DNA of 53,504 bases from Nocardioides sp. SYSU D00038 (GCF_016924665.1 NZ_JAFFJT010000011.1:1-53504), one strand, 5' to 3'. Shown: positions 27,421-34,912, numbered from the stretch's first letter. The notes: generated from the sequence alone by a model not told the origin. Translations and numbers: made by a program.

Positions 27421-27674
27421 CCTCCCTTCCTCGGGATTCGGGTCCCTCCGCTGGCCAACTCGGGGCGCCCGCGGCTAGCAGGCCGACGCTCGCCGTCGAG
27501 GATTCCCTCCGGCGCCTTGGGCGTCCTTGACCGCGAGCCTCGGTCGGCCTGCTGTACGGCGCACTGCCGGCACTCGCAAGCTCGCGCCGCCAGCACGCGC
27601 GGGCGCTTGCCCCACCGCTGGTTGAGGAAGGACGAAGTCCTTCACTCGTTACCCGGTGAGACAAGAGCCCTCCC
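27421..27674 (+). repeat. structured ~255-bp non-coding repeat, unit 1
   Basis: Starts near CCCTCCCT and ends CGTTACCCGGTGAG..GAGCCCTCCC. Its core is a long hairpin: AGCAGGCCGAC (27477-27487) with GTCGGCCTGCT (27543-27553), GCTCGC (27488-27493) with GCGAGC (27533-27538), and GTCGAGGA (27495-27502) with TCCTTGAC (27524-27531), closing a 21-base loop. CACTCGCAAGCTCGCGCC follows, then a short GGAC hairpin. A fragment of the same end (CACTCGTTGCCCGGTG, about 27395-27410) precedes unit 1. No coding potential supported. Confidence 0.75.
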
Positions 27675-27830
27675 GCAACACCGCGGGCAGCCCGGGTATC
27701 GCCGACCCGTCGTTAATTGACGCCGGGTGGGCGCACCGCGGCGTCAACAAGCGCGGGGTCGGCGGTACCCGCAGGCGTTTGGCCGGCGGGGGTTTCGAGA
27801 CAGTCGCTAGCGCGACTTCCTCAACCAGCG
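27616..27830. mobile_element. MITE-like element 1 with 15-bp inverted ends
   Basis: Bounded by CGCTGGTTGAGGAAG (27616-27630) and its exact reverse complement CTTCCTCAACCAGCG (27816-27830). The left part overlaps the end of structured unit 1; the right part is GCGTTTGGCCGGCGGGGG followed by TTTCGAGACAGTCGCTAGCG. The interior 27694-27770 holds a nested double hairpin. No transposase inside and no target-site duplication seen. Confidence 0.6.
27694..27770. repeat. nested double hairpin inside element 1
   Basis: Outer stem GGGTATCGCCGACCC (27694-27708) with GGGTCGGCGGTACCC (27756-27770), 15 bp with one G-U/T-G; inner stem TTGACGCCG (27717-27725) with CGGCGTCAA (27739-27747). Absent from element 2. 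Confidence 0.6.
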
Positions 27831-27888
27831 ATGGTCACGGTTGGCGCTGGTTGAGGTGCGAGGAGCGCTAGCGACGAGCCTCGAAACC
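27791..27888. repeat. inverted pair of GGTTTCGAG...CAACCAGCG palindromic elements
   Basis: 27791-27830 (GGTTTCGAGAC...CTCAACCAGCG) and 27845-27888 (CGCTGGTTGAGG...CTCGAAACC) are near-reverse complements 14 bp apart, both with GCTAGCG at their centre. They form a ~40-bp cruciform-capable structure. A direct copy of the first lies at 28190-28229. Confidence 0.65.
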
Positions 27889-27901
27889 CGGCAAGTCGAA
27901 C

Positions 27902-28157
27902 GCCCTCCCTGGACCAGGGTTCGGAGACCTCCTGCGGCTGACTCGGGGCGCCCGCGCGCCTACCTGGTCGGGTCTCGGCGTCAAGGCTTCCCTGCGGCGC
28001 CTTCGGCGGCCTTGACCCCGAGCCTCTCCCGACCAGGTGGGACGGCGCACGGCCGGCACTCGCAAGCTCGCGCCGCCAGCTTGCGCGGGCTTGGCGCATC
28101 GCTGGTTGAGGAAGGACGAGGTCCTTCACTCAGTTACCCGGCGAGCCGAGAGCCCTC
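27902..28157 (+). repeat. structured ~255-bp non-coding repeat, unit 2
   Basis: Diverged direct repeat of unit 1. The same hairpin forms from different sequence: ACCTGGTCGGG (27962-27972) with CCCGACCAGGT (28028-28038), CTCGG (27974-27978) with CCGAG (28018-28022), a C-C mismatch, then GTCAAGGC (27980-27987) with GCCTTGAC (28009-28016), and a 21-base loop. Conserved flanks include CTCGGGGCGCCCGCG before and GGCACTCGCAAGCTCGCG after the hairpin. Confidence 0.75.
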
Positions 28158-28229
28158 CGGGTGGGGACGGTCTGCGTTCGGCCGGCGGGGGTTTCGAGAC
28201 AGTCGCTAGCGCGACTTCCTCAACCAGCG
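28100..28229. mobile_element. MITE-like element 2 with the same 15-bp inverted ends
   Basis: CGCTGGTTGAGGAAG (28100-28114) and CTTCCTCAACCAGCG (28215-28229). The first ~55 and last ~55 bp match element 1; the central ~80 bp including the nested hairpin are missing. It ends 109 bp before the start of the DUF222-HNH gene. Confidence 0.6.
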
Positions 28230-28337
28230 GTGGGCGCCTCCCGACCGCGATAACGATCGGGTGACAAACCGGAATCCCGTTGTGGACAACGCGAAATCCG
28301 GCCGAGCACTGTCGGTGGTCGATGCTTGGATCGAAGC

Positions 28338-29480
28338 ATGACAGGCACCCGGGCAGAGCTCCTCGCCGCGGTCCGCGACACCAAGTACGTCCGCGACCGC
28401 GCCGAGGCAGACCTGCTCAGGCTCGCGTGCGAGTGGGCCGACTTGCACCCCGCCGAGTCGATCGTCCCCGCGATGGAGAGGTGGGAGGACGCCGACGTCC
28501 TCGGCGGCGAGGGCACCCCGCAGGTGGCGGAGTTCTGCGTCGCCGAGCTCGGCCTCGCGCTCGGCACCTCCACCCACGCCGCCCGGCTCCTGCTTGCCGA
28601 GGCCCTCGAGCTGCGCCACCGCCTCAAGCGGCTCTGGGCACGCGTGCAGGCCGGCGAGGTGCAGGCCTGGAAGGCCCGCACCGTCGCCAAGCACACCATC
28701 GCACTGCCGCCCGCGGTCGCGGCGCACGTCGACTCCCAGCTCGAGACCAAGGCCGCCCGGCTCGGGCCCAGGCAGGTCGAGAACCTCGTCACCGAAGCGA
28801 TCCTCCGCTTCGACCCCGACCGGGCAGAGCGCGACCGACGAGCAGCGCTCGCCAAGCGCTACGTGCGGATCACCCACGGCCGTCACGGCATCGCCTGGGT
28901 CGACGCCCAGGTCGACACCGCCACCGCCCTCCAGCTCGAGACCGCGATCGCGGCCGGCGCCAAGACCATCGAGACTGACGAACCCCTCGACCTCCGACGC
29001 GCGAATGCCCTGGGTCAGCTCGTGAAGGGCGACACCACCGTCGTGGTCCACTTCCACGACCAAGCCGTCGGTCTGCTCGACAACACCCGCGAGCCCGTCA
29101 CCCTCGACCAGGTCGCCGACTGGTGCGGGAAGGCGACCGTGGTGAAGCCCGTGCAGGTCATCGACCTCAACACCCACCACCAGATCGACAGCGCCGAGGT
29201 CCCAGCCCGGCTCAAGCGCCAAGCCGAGCTGATCTTCCACACCTGCGCCTTCCCCCACTGCACCCGCCCAGCAGCCCGCTGCGACACCGACCACACCGTG
29301 GCGTACGACGACGGCGGACCCACCTGCTCCTGCAACCTCGTGCCGCTCTGCCGGCGGCATCACCGCCTCAAGACACATGCGATGTGGACCTACGACCGGA
29401 TCGACCAACAGACAGTCGAGTGGACCAGCCCCCATGGCCTCACCGCCCGCCGCGACCCCACCGGCACCTGGGAACCCTGA
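28338..29480 (+). CDS. DUF222 / HNH endonuclease (13E12-repeat family)
   Basis: 380 aa. The N-terminal two thirds are alpha-helical DUF222 (ALELRHRLKRLWARVQAGEVQAWKARTVAK, GRHGIAWVDAQVD). The C-terminal HNH nuclease has a zinc-knuckle-like CAFPHCTRPAARCDTDHTVAY, GGPTCSCNLVPLCRRHHRLKTH and W(T) near the end: Cys pairs, D-H, N and H-H of the HNH core are all intact. The family is abundant in actinomycetes and presumed mobile or homing, but its target and biology are unknown. ATG 28338 chosen; a TTG at 28326 is in frame. It is the only gene within the array that is not a paralogue and lies right after the repeat cluster. Confidence 0.88.
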   Translation: MTGTRAELLAAVRDTKYVRDRAEADLLRLACEWADLHPAESIVPAMERWEDADVLGGEGTPQVAEFCVAELGLALGTSTHAARLLLAEALELRHRLKRLWARVQAGEVQAWKARTVAKHTIALPPAVAAHVDSQLETKAARLGPRQVENLVTEAILRFDPDRAERDRRAALAKRYVRITHGRHGIAWVDAQVDTATALQLETAIAAGAKTIETDEPLDLRRANALGQLVKGDTTVVVHFHDQAVGLLDNTREPVTLDQVADWCGKATVVKPVQVIDLNTHHQIDSAEVPARLKRQAELIFHTCAFPHCTRPAARCDTDHTVAYDDGGPTCSCNLVPLCRRHHRLKTHAMWTYDRIDQQTVEWTSPHGLTARRDPTGTWEP

Positions 29481-29600
29481 CGGCCCCGCCCCACACCCCG
29501 CCGTCCACAACGGTCCAGACGGCGGGGCTGATGGGTCGCGCGCGTGGCGCTCGTTGCCTATCGTTCTCTGGCTCGACTCCCGACGAACCCAGGAGCACCG

Positions 29601-30632
29601 ATGGCGCCCAGCCTCCTGCGACCCCCTGCCGTGGCGGTGACCGCCGCGCTCCTGCTGACCGGATCGGTCCTCGTGGCAACACCCGGGACGGCCGGGGCCG
29701 CGCCCCCCGTGACCGGGGCTCAGATCGGCGTGCGCGCGCACGCAGAGGCCGAGTCCCTGCAGTGCTCCCCGATGGGCAACCTGGGGACGGACGAGGTGCA
29801 CCACTACCCGGTGCCGCTCGACCAGCCGACGCTGGCGCGATCCGACTCGTTCGCCGGCGAGTTCAACAACATCGTCACTTCCGGCGACGAGACCACCGTC
29901 GACGGTGCGATCACCGGCCACGCCCGCATCTCGACGGCGGGCGGGGCCCTGCGGGAGGTCCGCTTCGAGGTGGCCGACGAGATGGCCATGGATGCCCCAC
30001 CGTCCACGAGCTGCGGCGTGAGCCAGGAGGTGTACGCCGACCTCGTGGTGGGTCTCGACCTGCCCCGCGGCGGGTTCCTGACCCTCGACCTGACCAACGC
30101 TGGTGCGGGCCGGGTCACGACGACGGTGCGGACGGGGGGTGCGACGCGCGCGACCCTCGACAGCCAGCTGCCCTCCGACCACCGGCGGACCCGGGTCCAC
30201 CTCCCGGCCGGCAAGCACCAGCTCGTCGCTACGGTCCGTCAGCAGCACGCCGCCGTCGACGGCGACCTCGACGCCTCGGGCACGGCCGTGGTGACCGCGT
30301 CGTTCGTCGAGGGCGGGCTCGCCGCGGGTCCGGCGCGGGGCCGCGGCACGTCGTTCGTGGGCCTCCCCGCGACCCGCGACTGCGCGGGCGGCGCGGTGAC
30401 CCCGACGTTCAGGAGACCGGCCCGGAAGGTCGCCAAGGCGACGTTCTTCGTCAACGGTGCCCAGCGCCGGACGGTGAGGAACCCCCGGCCGAACCGGACC
30501 GTGCGGCTCCGCGGGCTGGCGGCCGCCCAGCCGGTGACGATCAGGGCGGTGCTCCGGCTCGACCCGCCCCGCAAGGGCAAGAAGGGCAGGACCAGGACGG
30601 TCACCCGGTCCTACACCGCCTGCTCGGCCTAG
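29601..30632 (+). CDS. secreted paralogue 5, unknown function
   Basis: 343 aa. Signal peptide ends near TPGTAGA|APPVTGAQ. More diverged: VGLDLPRGGFLTLDLTNAGAGRVTTTVRTGG and HLPAGKHQLVATV replace the GWLTID and VGEYEFYA blocks. The C-domain DCAGGAVTPTFRRPARKVAKATFFVNGAQRRTV..TVTRSYTACSA uses Arg for many Lys. All four Cys positions are kept (LQCSPMGN, SCGVSQEV, RDCAGG, TACSA). AGGAG lies seven bases upstream of the ATG. Separated from paralogue 4 by the repeat cluster and nuclease gene. Confidence 0.82.
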   Translation: MAPSLLRPPAVAVTAALLLTGSVLVATPGTAGAAPPVTGAQIGVRAHAEAESLQCSPMGNLGTDEVHHYPVPLDQPTLARSDSFAGEFNNIVTSGDETTVDGAITGHARISTAGGALREVRFEVADEMAMDAPPSTSCGVSQEVYADLVVGLDLPRGGFLTLDLTNAGAGRVTTTVRTGGATRATLDSQLPSDHRRTRVHLPAGKHQLVATVRQQHAAVDGDLDASGTAVVTASFVEGGLAAGPARGRGTSFVGLPATRDCAGGAVTPTFRRPARKVAKATFFVNGAQRRTVRNPRPNRTVRLRGLAAAQPVTIRAVLRLDPPRKGKKGRTRTVTRSYTACSA

Positions 30633-30655
30633 ACACTGCTGCACCTGCACGACCG

Positions 30656-30693
30656 CGTACGGCGACCCCGGAACCACCTACGGTCGCCGTACG
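30656..30693 (+). terminator. hairpin after paralogue 5
   Basis: CGTACGGCGACC and GGTCGCCGTACG pair perfectly over 12 bp with a 14-base loop. Confidence 0.75.
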
Positions 30694-30741
30694 TCCACGT
30701 CCTGGCCCGTCGGGCCACCCTCCCGAACCCGAAAGGCACCC

Positions 30742-31749
30742 ATGTCGCACCGCACCCTCGCCCTGGCCGTCTCCACCTCGCTGGCGACCGCCGCGCTGGT
30801 CGCTCTCGCCCCCACCGTTTCCGCCGCGCCCAGCACCAGCAGCGGCTCCTTCGACGTCGACACCAGCGCCGCCGGCCCCAACGCGTGCGAGGACCACACG
30901 ACGCTGTCCGGCACCGAGAGTGTCCAGGTCGCGCCCAACGGCGTCCCGCGGCAGGTCGGCCAGCTGCGCACCGGAACCGTCCACGACCCCGCCGACCCCG
31001 GGCCTCGCACCTCGGTGACCAACCGGGCAGGCGGCACCGCCACCATCCGCTCCCAGGGTGGTCGACTGGTGAGCGCCGACATCGCGCTGCGGACGGCGCT
31101 GAAGATGGCGAAGCCCGCCCCCACCTCGTGCAACGCCTACTCCATGCAGAGCGTCGAGCTGGGCTTCACCTTCACGATCGACGAGCCGGGCTGGTTCACC
31201 GCCGACATCGACAACCGCCGCGCCGGTGAGCTGGCCACGGGTCTCGACACCCCGGGCACCCAGGACTGGTACCACGAGACCGACCACCCCTATGACTCCG
31301 CCAGCCTGCGCACCTACCTCGTCGCGGGCACCTACTTCTTCCACACCGAAGTCCGCCGTGGCCACAGCGTGGAGACCGGCAACCTCGACACCGCGGGCAC
31401 CGCCTCGGTCAGGGTCGGCTTCACCGAGGCCGGTGCCGCCACCTCGGCCGCTGTCGGCGGTGGGCGCACCTTCGTCGCCCTCCCCGACGCCCGCGACTGC
31501 GCGGGGAACGCGGTCGCCGCGGCGTTCAAGCAGTCGGCCAGGAAGGTGAGGAAGGCGACCTTCTACGTCAACGGCGCCAAGAAGAAGACGGTTCGCACCC
31601 CCAAGAAGGGCCAGACCGTCCGTCTCACCGGTCTCGCCGACGCGAAGGCCGCGACGGTGCGGTCGGTGGTCGTGCTGAAGCCCGCGCGGAAGGGCAAGCC
31701 CAGCAAGGTCAAGACGGTGACCCGCTCCTACGCCGCCTGCTCCGCCTGA
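30742..31749 (+). CDS. secreted paralogue 6, unknown function
   Basis: 335 aa. Signal peptide ends near APTVSA|APSTSSG. N-domain: LGFTFTIDEPGWFTADIDNRRAGELATGLDTPG and YLVAGTYFFHTEVRRG, so the GWF(T) strand and the V/AGxY strand are preserved. C-domain: RDCAGNAVAAAFKQSARKVRKATFYVNGAKKKTV..TVTRSYAACSA. Four Cys are conserved. The promoter module of copies 1-4 is not evident, although CCCGTCGGGCCA occurs about 35 bp before the start. SD GAAAGG is seven bases from the ATG. Confidence 0.82.
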   Translation: MSHRTLALAVSTSLATAALVALAPTVSAAPSTSSGSFDVDTSAAGPNACEDHTTLSGTESVQVAPNGVPRQVGQLRTGTVHDPADPGPRTSVTNRAGGTATIRSQGGRLVSADIALRTALKMAKPAPTSCNAYSMQSVELGFTFTIDEPGWFTADIDNRRAGELATGLDTPGTQDWYHETDHPYDSASLRTYLVAGTYFFHTEVRRGHSVETGNLDTAGTASVRVGFTEAGAATSAAVGGGRTFVALPDARDCAGNAVAAAFKQSARKVRKATFYVNGAKKKTVRTPKKGQTVRLTGLADAKAATVRSVVVLKPARKGKPSKVKTVTRSYAACSA

Positions 31750-31769
31750 GGCGCGCTGAGGGGACGTCC

Positions 31770-31800
31770 GCCGACCCGGCGCCAGCCGCGCCGGGTCGGC
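31770..31800 (+). terminator. hairpin after paralogue 6
   Basis: GCCGACCCGGCG and CGCCGGGTCGGC pair perfectly over 12 bp with a 7-base loop. Confidence 0.75.
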
Positions 31801-31878
31801 GTCGTCCACGAAACGAGGTTGTCCCGCCAAACTAGCGATGGTAGTTTACGGCTCCCGACAAGTCCTCAGGAGTCCGTC

Positions 31879-32880
31879 GTGCCTCGCTCCCGTTCAAGCC
31901 TCCTCGCCACGCTCACCGGCGCCGGCCTCGCCGTCGGTGCGCTGAACCTGGTCCCCGCTTCCCCGGCATCGGCCTCGCCGCCGGAGTCCCCTCGGCTCCA
32001 GCTGCTGGCGCGGGCGTGGTCCGACACGTGCGCCGGCTCGGCCGGCAGCGCCACGCCTACGACCTACGCCGTGCCCACCGATGGCACCGAGGTGCCGCGG
32101 ACGGCTGGGGTCGACACCACGATCCACTCCGCCCTCCCGCCCGCGGAGTCGACCGAGATCCGCGGCGAGGTCCGCGCGGTGCCGCGGATCACCACCCGAG
32201 GCGGCGTACCGCAGACCGTGGAGCTGGTGGTCGACGACGAGCTCGCCCTCGACGCCGACTACGTCGCGACCTGCCAGGCGCGGGCGGTCCAGGCCGCCCA
32301 GCTCGTGGTGCCGCTCCAGCTCCCGCGACCCGGCTGGCTGACCCTCCAGGTCGACAACGCCGGCCTCGGGGAAGCCCAGGCCCGGCTGCGCACCGGGGGT
32401 TCGATCGTCGCCGACCTGACCACCACCCTCCCGGACGACCGGCGCGCAGTGCGGGTGCTCCTGCCGGCCGGACTCCACCAGCTGACGCTGCGCGGTGTGC
32501 GCGGCGCCCGCGCGGCGGACGGCGACCTGTCGGTCAGCGGCGCCGGCAGGCTGCGGGCGACGTTCGCGGAGGCCGGCACCGCCACCGGCCCCGAGCGGGG
32601 CGCGGGCCGCTCGCTGGTGGACCTGCCCACCGGGCGCGACTGCGCGGCCGGCTCCGCAGCCATCGTGCTGCGCGCCGGCCCGGGCCGGGCGGCCGCCGTC
32701 CGGCTGCTGGTCGACGGGCGCAAGGTCCGCACCGTGCGGAAGGTGGAGCGCGGCAGGCGCGTGGTGCTGCGCAACCTGCCGGCGACGAAGGCCGTCACGC
32801 TGCGCGCGGTGGTCGTGCTCCAGCCCGCCAGGAAGGGCCGCACCAAGGCGGCCTCACGGTCCTACCTGGCCTGCCGCTAG
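31879..32880 (+). CDS. secreted paralogue 7, unknown function
   Basis: 333 aa, the most diverged member. GTG start with CAGGAG upstream; signal peptide ends near PASPASA|SPPES. N-domain: VVPLQLPRPGWLTLQVDNAGLGEAQARLRTGG and LLPAGLHQLTLRGV. C-domain: RDCAAGSAAIVLRAGPGRAAAVRLLVDGRKVRTVRKVERGRRVVLRNL..RSYLACR; basic residues are mostly Arg. Cys positions kept (DTCAGSAG, ATCQAR, RDCAAG, LACR). AT-richer bases (TAGCGATGGTAGTTTACGG, about 31833-31851) may hold its promoter. Confidence 0.8.
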   Translation: MPRSRSSLLATLTGAGLAVGALNLVPASPASASPPESPRLQLLARAWSDTCAGSAGSATPTTYAVPTDGTEVPRTAGVDTTIHSALPPAESTEIRGEVRAVPRITTRGGVPQTVELVVDDELALDADYVATCQARAVQAAQLVVPLQLPRPGWLTLQVDNAGLGEAQARLRTGGSIVADLTTTLPDDRRAVRVLLPAGLHQLTLRGVRGARAADGDLSVSGAGRLRATFAEAGTATGPERGAGRSLVDLPTGRDCAAGSAAIVLRAGPGRAAAVRLLVDGRKVRTVRKVERGRRVVLRNLPATKAVTLRAVVVLQPARKGRTKAASRSYLACR

Positions 32881-32906
32881 GCGGAGGCCGGGTGACCGCG
32901 GATCAC

Positions 32907-33047
32907 CTACTGGGCGACGGGCAGGCCCTGGGTCCAGGAGGCGGGCTCGTACGACGGGGCGGCGACCGGGTCGTACCCGAACTCGGCCACGAGGTCGGCG
33001 TAGGCCGGTTCGCGGTCGGGGTCGGGCGCGTGCTGCTGGGTGTTCAT
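32907..33047 (-). CDS. small hypothetical protein (46 aa)
   Basis: Begins MNTQQHAPDPDREPAYAD and ends SWTQGLPVAQ. Acidic, Pro- and Tyr-containing, no Cys, no signal peptide. ATG 33047 is preceded by GAGG at a good distance; a longer frame to 33164 exists but its extra N-terminus looks random. I do not recognise the family; coding status rests on the ribosome-binding site and composition only. Confidence 0.4.
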   Translation of the reverse strand: MNTQQHAPDPDREPAYADLVAEFGYDPVAAPSYEPASWTQGLPVAQ

Positions 33048-33186
33048 GTGAACCTCGAGTCGTGCGGAGGAAGAGACCGGGGAGCCCCGATGCCCGGTCC
33101 GGGCTGGTCCCATGATGGTGCCCCGGGACGGCCGGGGCATACGCCCCGTGGGGTGAGCCGCCACACAGGGCGCGGCGCACGAGCGG

Positions 33187-33259
33187 TAGGCCCCGTGGGA
33201 CTCGAACCCACAACCAAGAGATTAAAAGTCTCCTGCTCTGCCAATTGAGCTAGGGGCCC
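33187..33259 (-). tRNA. tRNA-Lys(TTT)
   Basis: 73 nt read on the minus strand: acceptor GGGCCCC pairs with GGGGCCT, D-arm GCTCAATTGGCAGAGC, anticodon arm GGAGA-CTTTTAA-TCTCT with anticodon TTT, T-arm GTGGG-TTCGAGT-CCCAC, discriminator A. The CCA end is not encoded. Confidence 0.95.
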
Positions 33260-33297
33260 CGGCGCCCGCCATCCTCCCAGAGGCCCGGGGCGCGGGC

Positions 33298-34584
33298 TCA
33301 GGGGTGCCGACGGGGACCCGCCTCGAAGGCGCCGATGTCGCCGACGCGGCGGCCGTCGCCGTTGCCGTCGGTGGGGACGCGGCGGTTGCGCAGGTCGCGC
33401 CGGGCGGGTGGCCTGCGCACCCGGTCGACGGCGGGGCTCGAGGCGCGGGGGACCAGCTGGCGGCCGCTGCGGTTGACGAACTGCGGGTCGGCCACCCGGT
33501 CGCCCGGCAGCATCCGGGTCTCGACCGGCCCGTTCCAGTAGAGGTTGCCGCCCCCGCCGATGCTGCCCTCGGCGTAGCCGATCCGGCCCGCCACGTCGAA
33601 GATGTTGTTGCGGATCGTCAGCGTGCTCGGCGTCGAGGTGCCGCCGACGTAGAAGCCCTGCGACCCGTGCCCGGTGTGGCGCACGGTGTTGTTGAGGGCG
33701 ACCGTGCGGGTGACCGGGCCGAAGAAGTCGCCGGCCCCGCGGGTGACGAGGAACTCCGCGAACCGCACCGACGAGACCGACACGTTGTAGGCGTACGTCG
33801 TGCGGTCGGTGCGCGCGTGCCCGAGCTCGGTGAAGGCCCGGTTGTCGCGCCCCTCGTTGTGGTGCACCGAGGTGCCGATGCCGCCGTAGATCTCGATGGC
33901 CGAGCCGTCGGTGCCGAAGTCCGGCGACGCGGCGACCTGCCCCTCGAAGTAGTTGTAGGCGATCTCCGCGCGGTCGCCCTGCACGACGACGCCCATCGCG
34001 CCGTAGTCGTCCCACTCACCGGGGGTGTCGGGCGCCAGTCGGTTGTTGTCCAGGAACCGGCTGCGCAGCACCTTGGCGCCGGTGGCCCCCGGCAGGATGT
34101 CGACGCCCTGGATGTTGCGGGTCGCCCGGATCCGGCGCAGCGTGGTGGCCCGGCCCTGCACCCGGACGCCGACCGAGCAGCCGCGCACGTGCACGTCGGT
34201 CACCTCGACGTGGGAGCCGGTGGTGGTGATGCACTCGCCAGTGACCACGGGCAGGGCGCCCGCGCCGTAGGCCCCCAGCGAGACCGGTCGCCCGGGGGTG
34301 CCGGACCGGCTGATCTCGAGGCGTCCGGCGAAGGTCCGGCCGCGCTGGAGCAGCACCCGGTCGCCGGCGGCCAGCGGGAGCCGCGAGGCGCGGGCCAGGG
34401 TGCGCAGCGGTCGGAGCGGGCTGGTGCCCGACGCGCTGTCGGAGCCCGTGGGGGAGACGTAGTAGGTCCGCCCGCCCGAAGCGGCGCCGGCCGCCGGGGT
34501 CAGCCCGGTGGGCGCGAGGCTGGAGCCGGTGACGGCGAGCGCGAGCGCGGCGACGACGGTGCGGATCCGCTGCTGGGGGTGCAT
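33298..34584 (-). CDS. secreted right-handed parallel beta-helix protein
   Basis: 428 aa. Signal peptide (VVAALALAVTGSSLAPTGLTPAAGAA). YYVSPTGSDSASGTSPLRPLRTLARAS is the usual start of secreted beta-helix/pectate-lyase-like proteins. Repeating strands follow (TGSHVEVTDVHVRGCSVGVRV, ATTLRRIRATRNIQGVDI, RAEIAYNYFEG, TSVHHNEGRDN, TVALNNTVRHTG, LTIRNNIFD) and a typical C-terminal DIGAFEAG. Probably polysaccharide binding or cleavage outside the cell; no lyase catalytic set can be assigned. ATG 34584 fits the signal peptide. Confidence 0.82.
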   Translation of the reverse strand: MHPQQRIRTVVAALALAVTGSSLAPTGLTPAAGAASGGRTYYVSPTGSDSASGTSPLRPLRTLARASRLPLAAGDRVLLQRGRTFAGRLEISRSGTPGRPVSLGAYGAGALPVVTGECITTTGSHVEVTDVHVRGCSVGVRVQGRATTLRRIRATRNIQGVDILPGATGAKVLRSRFLDNNRLAPDTPGEWDDYGAMGVVVQGDRAEIAYNYFEGQVAASPDFGTDGSAIEIYGGIGTSVHHNEGRDNRAFTELGHARTDRTTYAYNVSVSSVRFAEFLVTRGAGDFFGPVTRTVALNNTVRHTGHGSQGFYVGGTSTPSTLTIRNNIFDVAGRIGYAEGSIGGGGNLYWNGPVETRMLPGDRVADPQFVNRSGRQLVPRASSPAVDRVRRPPARRDLRNRRVPTDGNGDGRRVGDIGAFEAGPRRHP

Positions 34585-34729
34585 GGGCCGTCCGGGGGGT
34601 GCGGGCCCCGTCCGCGCCGGGGGGCGCGGACGTCGGCGGTCGGGGCCGGTGACCGTGGGGGGACGCTCGACCGGCCGACCTTGGGGGAGGTCACCCGCAG
34701 CCTCGACCGGGGGTCGCGGAGGGGCAAGG

Positions 34730-34755
34730 AGATCGGTGCCGATCTGCCCGATCGG
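34730..34755. promoter_or_regulatory. cluster of GATCGG/CCGATC half-sites
   Basis: AGATCGGTGCCGATCT (34730-34745) is a perfect palindrome with a TG centre, followed at once by CCGATCGG (34748-34755) and another CCGAT. It lies 146 bp upstream of the beta-helix gene on the far side from csp. Likely an operator. The rest of 34585-34910 shows nothing I can name. Confidence 0.35.
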
Positions 34756-34912
34756 GGCGCCGATATGACCCGTTCCGACTATGCCCCCTGGGGTACCCGC
34801 CGTGACCGCCCGAGCGGCACCGGACCCCGCCCCCGAGCCCGGTTCGCCCGCTCGTCACGCCCTCGACGCGGAACTTTCACGCCGAAGGATGGGATTTCGG
34901 TCGCCCGCGATG

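Noticed and set aside
25064..27664. 866-codon minus-strand frame across the paralogue array
   Set aside because: It is the antisense of paralogues 3 and 4 and repeats only because they repeat; no ribosome site or motif.
27391..28229. CRISPR array
   Set aside because: The repeats are only two or three, of different lengths and orientations, without regular spacers or cas genes.
27421..28264. Small ORFs in the repeat cluster
   Set aside because: Frames such as 27517-27720 and 27841-28209 cross palindromes, have no ribosome-binding site and show no protein-level conservation between the two units, whereas base pairing is conserved.
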